Shown in pieces: positions 13,805 to 19,644 of a DNA stretch of 19,644 nucleotides (the stretch's first letter is position 1; every line of letters starts with the position of its first letter). The position numbers were made by a program, and so were the translations under genes. The DNA is from Ruminococcus sp. (lineage in GTDB: Bacteria > Bacillota > Clostridia > Oscillospirales > Ruminococcaceae). Where the stretch lies: assembly GCA_014799765.1 (NCBI GenBank), contig JAAVHK010000089.1, positions 1-19,644 on the forward strand, read 5' to 3'. A model generated the notes under the pieces. It saw only the letters and a list, made by a program, of their open reading frames with translations, did no database searches and was not told where the DNA came from.

Positions 13805-16495
13805 TTATATGTTTTCGTTCTTGAGAGTTTCTATAAGATTATCCGCTTTTATCTTTGACATTGAGTAAAGCATTGTTGCGAATACTACTAAAAATACGCT
13901 CAGTACCGCTATTGCTACCGCTTTCCACGGAATAAAGAAATCGTTATCAAAGCCGTTATGCATTGCAATGTGTATCAGATAAGACATTCCGAAAGATACC
14001 GGCAATCCGAATATCAGCGATTTACTACCATACATCAGGCACTCGTAATTCATCATTCTGCGGAGTTCCTTGTTGGTCATGCCGATTGAACGCAACATAG
14101 CAAATTCACGCCGTCTTAAAATGACGTTGGTTGAAATCGTATTGAATACGTTAGCACAGGCTATCAGCGATATTAATATTATAAATCCGTATGCGAATAC
14201 TTTTATTATTGTAACTAAATTCTGTTCTTTTTCGGATTCTGCTGTTTCGTCGAATAATGATTGAGTTTCAAAATTATTGGCTTCGAGTTGTTTCTTTATA
14301 TTCTCATACGACTGGCTATGATTATCGGATTTCATATAACAGGTCAATGTGTGACCTTCGAGACCTGCCGGAACTATTTTATCAATAAAGCTATACGGAT
14401 AAACTAAACTCGGATAATATCCGCTGTATCTGTACCAGTATGGCAGTTCCGTAATAATTCCGCCTACTGTAAACTGCATTTCATCAATAGCTTCTTCTTT
14501 CGTCAGAACTTTTACGTCTTCATTATCTTCGGTATTACGGTATATATATTTTCTTTCGTCGTCTTCCTCGTTGATACCGTCAAAATAGTAACCGTCAATA
14601 ATTTTTTCGTCGTAACCGGTAAATTCAAATTCATCTGACGTAAATATATATTGATGTATATATTTTTCACTTTCACGGTTGAATGTTGTGCAACCGTCAA
14701 AAGCAAGTGCCACAGGTTTTTCAGGATTCATGAACTTCTCTTCACTGAAATTATTTTCGTCAAGTAGTTTCCGGAAATTATCGTCATCTATGAACATAAT
14801 ATCTGTATATATATCTGAAATCATATCTGAATTATCTTTGCTATATGAATTTACAAACATATCGGTAACATATTCTTTCGGTATATCGGACTGTACACTA
14901 TATGACTTATAATATGATAAAGCTGTAGTATTTTCGTCCGATTTTAATATACCTACTAATTGTTCAATATCCGTATTATTGTTTTCTACATTGTAACCGT
15001 TTGTATAAAACATATATTTTATATCGTATTTTGAAGTTCTGTCGAAAATATCTACAGATTTCATTATATATTCACTGAATGCCGAAGCCGATATGAATAA
15101 TACTATACTCATAAACAGGCTCATTATTGTGGCACGGTATTTTTTCCTGCTCCGTCTGAAATATTTCTGTGCCAGCATTCCGGACAGTCCGAAGATTTTA
15201 TATACAAATTTAGGCGTTCTGACATCTTTTTTCGCTTTTATATCCTTACTCTGCCGGATTGCTTCTACTGCTGTTACTCGTGTGGCACGTATCGACGGTA
15301 TGAATGCGGAAATCATTACAGTTACCGCTGATATTATACATGATGCCAGTATAGCCCACGGAGTTATACACATTTTCATTGATATTCCAAAATCCGTTAT
15401 AGTTCCTACCATATCGCCTATCGCTGAAATAGTTATACCTATTCCGATTATACCAACTATTATTCCGGCTGGTATTCCTATCGCACTTACCACAAACGCC
15501 TCAAAGAATACCATTTTTCTTGACTGTTTTCTTGTCGCACCCAGTGATGACAGCAACCCGAACTGTTTAGTCCTTTCCGATACCGATATTGCAAAGGCGT
15601 TATATATAAGCGATACCGATGCAAACATTATCAGAAATATAAGTATCGCTATCATTAAATCGAACATCGCACGGAATCCCTCAAACTGTGTAACGCCTTT
15701 CAACATAAGCATTTCATAATTGGTACTGAAATTCAGTTCTATTCCCTCTATGAAAGAATATATATCTTTCGGATTTTTCATAGTAAAATATACTTTGTAT
15801 GCCGTATCTGTATTATAGCCGTCGTCAAGGACTATCGCTGTATATCCGGGGGCGGAAAAGTTTTCAAATTCCGGACGTTCATAAAATCCGCATACCGTAT
15901 ACGTATGTTTTTCTTTCGGGATAAACTCTTCTTCTATGAAGTCTTCTTTGTAATCGCCTTTTTCGTAATATTCTATAAAATTATCGTTATCCTGATTAAG
16001 TATTCTGTCCTGATATACTCTGTCACCGGTTTCAAGTTCTATCGTATCGCCGATATTATACTGTATTCCGCCATGTGTCGCAAGATGTTCCGGAATAAGT
16101 ATCTCACCGGTACTATCCGGATATTTTCCGGCGGTTATCTTTACTGATACCATATCGTCAAGATTTCCTGACAATGCCGTTAAATAAAGATACGGTTTAT
16201 ACGGACTTTCGCTGTCTATTTCCGCATAGCCAATCTGTTTCATTATGGTGTATTCGTCGACTTTATCCGATTCCGTTATTTTACCGAGTTCGTCGTAACT
16301 GATATAGTCTGTATAGCCGTGCCATTTACCGCTCCGGTCTATCAGGTACTCTTCAAGATAATTGAACATACTTGAAACGGAAATCATTACCGCACATATA
16401 AGCGACGTTGAAAGAATTATTCCGATTATCGTAACTATTGTACGGATTTTGTTTTTCCTCAGCGACTGCAATGTTACTCTATGAAATATATTCAT
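13805..16495 (-). CDS. ABC transporter permease, FtsX/MacB type, two large outer domains
   Basis: This 896-residue permease has one N-terminal span (about 15-40) and an outer domain of about 230 residues. Three spans follow (about 275-400), then a cytoplasmic link, a span near 450-470, a second outer domain of about 270 residues, and three C-terminal spans (about 750-880). This is a duplicated FtsX-like architecture in a single chain. Both repeats have the FtsX-type stretch R-x-x-x-x-x-L-x-S-x-G (S-S-L-G-A and R-S-I-G-M). Such permeases work with LolD/MacB-type ATPases, moving or sensing peptides and lipids at the outer membrane face by mechanical coupling. It is longer than BceB-type permeases. 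The ATG at 16495 overlaps the ATPase stop (ATGA). Substrate unknown; peptide antibiotics or lipoproteins are plausible. Confidence 0.92.
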   Translation of the reverse strand: MNIFHRVTLQSLRKNKIRTIVTIIGIILSTSLICAVMISVSSMFNYLEEYLIDRSGKWHGYTDYISYDELGKITESDKVDEYTIMKQIGYAEIDSESPYKPYLYLTALSGNLDDMVSVKITAGKYPDSTGEILIPEHLATHGGIQYNIGDTIELETGDRVYQDRILNQDNDNFIEYYEKGDYKEDFIEEEFIPKEKHTYTVCGFYERPEFENFSAPGYTAIVLDDGYNTDTAYKVYFTMKNPKDIYSFIEGIELNFSTNYEMLMLKGVTQFEGFRAMFDLMIAILIFLIMFASVSLIYNAFAISVSERTKQFGLLSSLGATRKQSRKMVFFEAFVVSAIGIPAGIIVGIIGIGITISAIGDMVGTITDFGISMKMCITPWAILASCIISAVTVMISAFIPSIRATRVTAVEAIRQSKDIKAKKDVRTPKFVYKIFGLSGMLAQKYFRRSRKKYRATIMSLFMSIVLFISASAFSEYIMKSVDIFDRTSKYDIKYMFYTNGYNVENNNTDIEQLVGILKSDENTTALSYYKSYSVQSDIPKEYVTDMFVNSYSKDNSDMISDIYTDIMFIDDDNFRKLLDENNFSEEKFMNPEKPVALAFDGCTTFNRESEKYIHQYIFTSDEFEFTGYDEKIIDGYYFDGINEEDDERKYIYRNTEDNEDVKVLTKEEAIDEMQFTVGGIITELPYWYRYSGYYPSLVYPYSFIDKIVPAGLEGHTLTCYMKSDNHSQSYENIKKQLEANNFETQSLFDETAESEKEQNLVTIIKVFAYGFIILISLIACANVFNTISTNVILRRREFAMLRSIGMTNKELRRMMNYECLMYGSKSLIFGLPVSFGMSYLIHIAMHNGFDNDFFIPWKAVAIAVLSVFLVVFATMLYSMSKIKADNLIETLKNENI

Positions 16496-17175
16496 TTTCT
16501 AATCACCTCATCGCTGATTATTTTTCCGTCTTCTATGTCAAGTATTCTGTCTGCCTGTAATGCTATGTTCTCGTCGTGCGTGATTATAATTAAAGTCTGA
16601 TTATACTTCTTATTCGACATCCGGAGCAGGTTCATAATTTCCTGACTGTTTTTGCTGTCGAGATTTCCTGTAGGTTCGTCAGCGAGTACAACTGCCGGAG
16701 CGTTCATTAAAGCACGTCCGATAGATACCCTCTGTTGCTGACCTCCGGACAGTTGATTAGGCAGATGATTTTCACGTCCTTTAAGCTGGAATATTTCCAG
16801 TAATTCTTCAAGCCTTTCCTGATTGACCTCCCTTCCGTCCATGAGTACAGGAAGCGTTATATTTTCCGTTACGTTGAGTACCGGAATCAGATTATAGAAC
16901 TGATAAACCAGTCCGACTTGTCGACGACGGAAAACCGCTAATTTTTCGTCGTTCTGTGCGTAGATGTCCTGACCGTTCATGAAAACCTTTCCGCTTGTGG
17001 GCTTGTCGACACCGCCGAGAATATGTAACAGTGTTGATTTTCCTGAGCCGGAACGCCCTATAATAGCTAAAAATTCTCCCTGACTTACCGAAAATGAAAC
17101 ATTATTCAGTGCATGGACTTCATTTTCACCCTTTCCGTAAATCTTGCATAGATTTTCTACTCTTAGTATTTCCAT
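16492..17175 (-). CDS. ABC transporter ATPase, LolD/MacB/BceA type
   Basis: This 227-residue nucleotide-binding subunit powers the permease encoded by the overlapping next gene. Walker A G-R-S-G-S-G-K-S-T is at 40-48, the Q-loop Y-Q-F near 91-93, the signature L-S-G-G-Q-Q-Q-R-V at 142-150, Walker B A-V-V-L-A-D-E-P at 161-168, and the H-loop T-H-D at 199-201. The D-E-P-T-G-N-L-D string and short length are typical of the MacB/LolD/BceA branch. The ATG at 17175 is preceded by AAAGAGGTG. The promoter upstream has a good -10 but a poor -35 with a direct repeat, suggesting activation by a regulator. Confidence 0.96.
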   Translation of the reverse strand: MEILRVENLCKIYGKGENEVHALNNVSFSVSQGEFLAIIGRSGSGKSTLLHILGGVDKPTSGKVFMNGQDIYAQNDEKLAVFRRRQVGLVYQFYNLIPVLNVTENITLPVLMDGREVNQERLEELLEIFQLKGRENHLPNQLSGGQQQRVSIGRALMNAPAVVLADEPTGNLDSKNSQEIMNLLRMSNKKYNQTLIIITHDENIALQADRILDIEDGKIISDEVIRK

Positions 17176-17204
17176 AAATACACCTCTTTCCGATTTATGA
17201 ATAT

Positions 17205-17236
17205 ATTATATAATTCCAGTATGACACATCAGTGAC
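17205..17236 (-). promoter_or_regulatory. ABC operon promoter with candidate response-regulator site
   Basis: Minus strand: -10 TATAAT (17210-17205), with no recognisable -35 at normal spacing. Over that position lies a direct repeat GTCAC-N6-GTCAT (17236-17221, 11-bp period). This layout fits an activator-dependent promoter bound by an OmpR-family dimer. An inverted GTGAC copy lies further upstream at 17258-17254. Confidence 0.5.
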
Positions 17237-17258
17237 TTGAATATAACAAAAACGTCAC

Positions 17259-17290
17259 AAAAAAACCGGTTGTCATTTCTGACAGCCGGT
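17259..17290 (-). terminator. intrinsic terminator of the mtnN-dockerin operon
   Basis: The arms 17265-17275 and 17280-17290 form an 11-bp stem with one internal C-A mismatch on the minus transcript. The loop is GAAA, followed by seven T. It lies 6 nt after the dockerin gene stop. Confidence 0.85.
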
Positions 17291-17296
17291 ATATAT

Positions 17297-18196
17297 TTAT
17301 TCGTTAAATTCTGTAGCAAGATATGTTATGAAATCAAGTCTGTCGGGGTTATCCTGATTTGTGGAGAGATACGCATAGTAACATTGTATAGCAGTAGCAT
17401 CAGTAGCATCTATTAAATCGTCGACATTTATATTTCCGGCACATCTCTGTTCATCGGAAAATTCCCCCGGATTGTTTGTTGAAACAAGTGCATATTCAGA
17501 CAGTACCGCTGAAGCATCTACGGCATCTATAATACCGTCGCCATTTACGTCACCTAAATTACGGTCAGAAACTACTATTTTCTGGTCTTTTACTTCCGGC
17601 GTGAAAGCTTCTGAATCACCATTATCATACCTGAAATATATTTGTGTAAGTCTCTGGTCTGGGTCATCTTCGGGTTCAGTGAGGAAGTAAATTCTGTAAT
17701 TTCCGGCAGGTATTTCGGAATCAATATCGGCATTGAAGTATGCTATCGGGTAATCGTCAGTATTTTCACTGATGACTTCCAGTTTTGTTCCGGAATCCCA
17801 TAAAAACGTCTTGAACGTTATATTTAATGTATTGTATCCTTTATTTACACTTGAAATAAAATCGTGCGGTGAAGCGTATGCAGTAGTATCATTTTCAACG
17901 GCATCTTCGTTGAATTTTATGTAACTGCTTGCACATTTTAATTTAGGGGCAAGTACCCAGCAACTTTTTGATTCGTCCTGTACGTATATATTAACTTTTA
18001 TTGAATCGTCACCGGTGAGATTGTTTTTATTTATGTATACTGTACCGTCCGGAAGTACGGAAATTTTTTCGTTATCCTCTACCGCAAGATACATAACAGG
18101 CAGATAGTCTTCTTCGGGGTCAGCGTATGCGGTACATGGCATAACCACTGTTGCCGATAATAAAAGAGCGGTCATTAAAGCAGATATTTTTTTCAT
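17297..18196 (-). CDS. secreted dockerin type I protein
   Basis: This 299-residue exported protein has a signal peptide at 1-25 (K-K start, hydrophobic A-L-L-L-S-A-T-V-V, cleavage after A-Y-A). A beta-rich domain at about 30-205 is not recognised. A C-terminal dockerin at about 213-280 has two Ca-binding repeats, D-V-N-G-D-G-I-I-D-A-V-D-A and N-I-N-V-D-D-L-I-D-A-T-D-A. Dockerins bind cohesins on scaffoldins in cellulosomes; whether a scaffoldin exists cannot be seen here. There is no catalytic domain, so it may be a structural or binding component. An in-frame ATG at 18214 lacks a ribosome site; the ATG at 18196 has AAAGGA 9 nt upstream and begins a normal signal peptide. It follows mtnN by 19 nt and shares its promoter. 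Confidence 0.9.
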   Translation of the reverse strand: MKKISALMTALLLSATVVMPCTAYADPEEDYLPVMYLAVEDNEKISVLPDGTVYINKNNLTGDDSIKVNIYVQDESKSCWVLAPKLKCASSYIKFNEDAVENDTTAYASPHDFISSVNKGYNTLNITFKTFLWDSGTKLEVISENTDDYPIAYFNADIDSEIPAGNYRIYFLTEPEDDPDQRLTQIYFRYDNGDSEAFTPEVKDQKIVVSDRNLGDVNGDGIIDAVDASAVLSEYALVSTNNPGEFSDEQRCAGNINVDDLIDATDATAIQCYYAYLSTNQDNPDRLDFITYLATEFNE

Positions 18197-18215
18197 TTTA
18201 TTGTATCCTTTCATA

Positions 18216-18893
18216 TTAAAGTATTTCCGTCATTCTCAGAACTATATCCGCTACCCTTTTGGTAGCTATCTTTTCAAACTCGTCGAATGACATAGCACCG
18301 TCATCATCGGCATTATCGGATATACAACGTACACTGACATACGGTTTTTCATTGAGGTAACAGCAGTGACCTACTGCAGCACTTTCCATATCCACGGCAT
18401 AGGGATTAAGTCTTGACTGTATTTCAGCCTTTACCTCGTTGCTTGATATGAACGCTTCACCAGAAACAATTCTTCCCCTGAAACTGTTCACTGAAAATTC
18501 AGCACATACTTTTTCAGCGGTTTCAATAAGATTTTCGTCTGCCCTGAACACTGCACAGTATGGCGGATAGTCTTTCAGGAAATGCGGGTCAAGGTCATGC
18601 GGAAGTACTTCTGTAGAAATGACTACATCACAGACCTTTACAGCGGTATTCATACCACCGGCGATTCCCGTATTTATTACGCAGTCGGGATTGAAGTTAT
18701 CAATCATAACCTGCGTACAGAGTGCGGAATTTACTTTTGCTATACCGCAACAGGAATTTATTATAGTTTTCCCCTTGTACTCGTTGACGAAAAATTCAAA
18801 GCCGGAAATTTTTCTGACTTCCGCAGTGCCGAGAGTTTTTCTTATATCAGCGAGTTCGGACGGCATAGCACCAATTATGGCTATTGTCTTCAT
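18216..18893 (-). CDS. mtnN: 5'-methylthioadenosine/S-adenosylhomocysteine nucleosidase
   Basis: This 225-residue enzyme cleaves adenine from MTA and S-adenosylhomocysteine, recycling methyl-donor by-products and feeding LuxS when that is present. It opens with I-I-G-A-M-P-S-E, which contains the catalytic Glu. Next are N-T-G-I-A-G-G-M, the purine-binding segment, and V-D-M-E-S-A-A-V-G-H, which binds ribose through M-E. The S-D-N-A-D near residue 190 holds the catalytic Asp. Length is normal. The ATG at 18893 has AAGGAG 9 nt upstream; a nearer ATG inside that region is too close. It is the first gene of a two-gene unit with the dockerin gene. Confidence 0.95.
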   Translation of the reverse strand: MKTIAIIGAMPSELADIRKTLGTAEVRKISGFEFFVNEYKGKTIINSCCGIAKVNSALCTQVMIDNFNPDCVINTGIAGGMNTAVKVCDVVISTEVLPHDLDPHFLKDYPPYCAVFRADENLIETAEKVCAEFSVNSFRGRIVSGEAFISSNEVKAEIQSRLNPYAVDMESAAVGHCCYLNEKPYVSVRCISDNADDDGAMSFDEFEKIATKRVADIVLRMTEIL

Positions 18894-18925
18894 GTTTTCA
18901 TGCTCCTTTTTTAATATTTTATTTA

Positions 18926-18954
18926 ATTATAACACATTCCGGAACATAAGTCAA
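18926..18954 (-). promoter_or_regulatory. sigma-A promoter of mtnN
   Basis: Minus strand: TTGACT (18954-18949), 17-nt spacer, TATAAT (18931-18926) with extended TGT. It diverges from the RNA promoter at 19004; an A/T-tract (18970-18996) lies between the two -35s. Confidence 0.85.
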
Positions 18955-19003
18955 CAGGAAATCCACTGAAAAAAATTTTTTTTGAATTTTTTTTGTAAAA
19001 GGG

Positions 19004-19032
19004 TTGATTTTTCTGTAATTATGTGTTATAAT
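19004..19032 (+). promoter_or_regulatory. sigma-A promoter of the structured RNA
   Basis: TTGATT (19004-19009), 17-nt spacer, TATAAT (19027-19032) with extended TGT. The start would be near 19039. T-rich and A-rich tracts just upstream (18970-19000) could act as an UP element, as for strongly expressed RNAs. Confidence 0.8.
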
Positions 19033-19038
19033 ATAAAT

Positions 19039-19260
19039 ATCAGATACAACTTAATATTCTGCCTTGTTCGAGTAATTATAGTTTTTTATAATCCAACACA
19101 TCTCATTAGGGAATCCAGCTCCGGTTGTGGATTGCAGACCTCCCGACTTACAGACATTTTTTCTGTTTGCGGACGAAGGGAGCGTGAAGCATTCGGGCGT
19201 TTACCCACCTGCTTCGTGCGGGTTTTATGCACTATATGACGGCAAGGCGGATTATTTTTT
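19039..19260 (+). ncRNA. structured non-coding RNA, raiA-like (6S as alternative)
   Basis: This stretch has no credible reading frame but strong pairing. A terminal stem joins 19059-19066 and 19243-19250 (CTGCCTTG with CAAGGCGG, one G-U), followed by a T-run (19251-19260). Inside are four hairpins: 19075-19080 with 19087-19092; 19112-19117 with 19128-19133; 19140-19144 with 19178-19182, enclosing 19150-19154 with 19162-19166; and a 10-bp stem 19182-19191 with 19210-19219 (G182 can serve only one of these). A multibranched layout does not fit the rod-like 6S RNA. Length, host group and many apparently conserved single-stranded bases point to the raiA RNA motif of Clostridia, a large RNA linked to sporulation and oxygen tolerance. 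That identity is an inference from memory. Confidence 0.65.
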
Positions 19261-19272
19261 ATGGAGTGAAAT

Positions 19273-19644
19273 ATGTTTCCTGAATATTTATTTGATAATA
19301 TACTTGAAACTATACATAAGTTTCCGCCGGTTGTGATAGTTCCGGCGATAATCATTATATTTATAGTCAAAAAATACAAAAACAAAATCAGAATGAAAAA
19401 ATTCTGTGTTATCGGATTTCTGGTTTGTATTGCAGTTGTTATACTTCCGGAAGTTATTGTTGGCTGTGCTATGGAAATCATCGAAGAAATAGCCAGTAAT
19501 ATAGGCGGAATATTCATTTATATATTGTTATCTTTTATAGTAAAGATATATCATTTAGTACAGGCTTTTTGCTTTACAGGCGGTATTACTCTTGCCGTGA
19601 CATACATAATTCTGACCATACACAAAAAGAAACAACGGAGTGAA
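19273..19644 (+). CDS. multi-span membrane protein, 3'-truncated by window edge
   Basis: This frame is open from the ATG at 19273 to the last base (124 codons, no stop). GGAG at 19263-19266 stands 6 nt before the start. The protein is strongly hydrophobic, with spans near residues 18-32, 45-68 and 76-115 (the last probably two spans), separated by Lys/Arg-rich turns such as K-K-Y-K-N-K. An acidic E-I-I-E-E segment lies near residue 70. I recognise no family. It starts only a few bases after the structured RNA, so that RNA either ends at the T-run or forms the 5' leader of this gene. A 143-residue frame on the opposite strand across this region is judged a shadow. Confidence 0.7.
   Translation, partial: MFPEYLFDNILETIHKFPPVVIVPAIIIIFIVKKYKNKIRMKKFCVIGFLVCIAVVILPEVIVGCAMEIIEEIASNIGGIFIYILLSFIVKIYHLVQAFCFTGGITLAVTYIILTIHKKKQRSE

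Noticed and set aside
15093..15719. 208-residue plus-strand reading frame
   Set aside because: It is antisense to membrane spans of the ABC permease; the hydrophobic pattern is a mirror of that gene, and there is no ribosome site.
19039..19260. Identification of the RNA as 6S RNA
   Set aside because: The closing stem and a UUCG next to it recall 6S, but the interior folds into several separate hairpins rather than one long rod with a central bubble. Kept only as an alternative.
19086..19517. 143-residue minus-strand reading frame
   Set aside because: It lies antisense to the structured RNA and to the plus-strand membrane protein, which has a ribosome site and natural membrane-protein composition; it has no ribosome site of its own and no family features.

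Overview
The window reads as a chromosomal segment of a gut or rumen Clostridia bacterium, most likely Ruminococcus or a close relative in the Oscillospiraceae. This is inferred from a secreted dockerin type I protein, a cytoplasmic GH5 glucanase, a clostripain-family (C11) protease, formate-tetrahydrofolate ligase, AGGAGG-type ribosome sites and consensus sigma-A promoters in AT-rich DNA. Genes are dense, mostly on the minus strand, with few gaps. I see no tRNA, rRNA, CRISPR array, insertion sequence or phage gene.

Region 1 (1-922, minus): a truncated DUF4240-like protein at the window edge, and a small membrane protein with a zinc-ribbon N-terminus and a Cys/His zinc-type C-terminus. Region 2 (1074-6154, minus): one housekeeping operon, fhs - tsaE - tsaB - (immunity-like domain + rpiB) - upp - mrp, running from a near-consensus promoter at 6126-6154 to a hairpin at 1074-1105. 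Genes overlap or nearly touch at three junctions. Its odd member is rpiB, which carries an in-frame 83-residue N-terminal extension resembling E-type colicin/pyocin immunity proteins, with the normal rpiB ribosome site preserved inside the fusion. Region 3 (6170-8963): a sodium/solute symporter on plus with a perfect TTGACA-17-TATAAT promoter, convergent with a GH5 enzyme on minus; the two share a bidirectional terminator.

Region 4 (8967-13765, minus): an operon DUF2262 protein - C11 cysteine protease - OmpR-family regulator - short-loop histidine kinase, from a perfect consensus promoter. Just upstream (13771-17236) is a two-gene ABC transporter (LolD/MacB-type ATPase plus a large FtsX-type permease). 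Its promoter lacks a good -35 but carries an 11-bp-spaced GTCAY direct repeat there, as expected for a site bound by an OmpR-family activator. I infer that regions 4a and 4b form one envelope or peptide stress module. Region 5 (17259-18954, minus): mtnN co-transcribed with a secreted dockerin protein.

Region 6 (19004-19644, plus): divergent from mtnN, a strong promoter drives an approximately 215-nt multi-hairpin RNA closed by an 8-bp terminal stem and followed by a T-run, then a membrane protein that runs off the window. The RNA most resembles a raiA-type RNA; 6S RNA is the alternative. Across the whole window I found no GATC tetranucleotide, although chance would give roughly 70, and no GGCC, while CCGG is very common. 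This suggests long-term restriction-site avoidance in this lineage.
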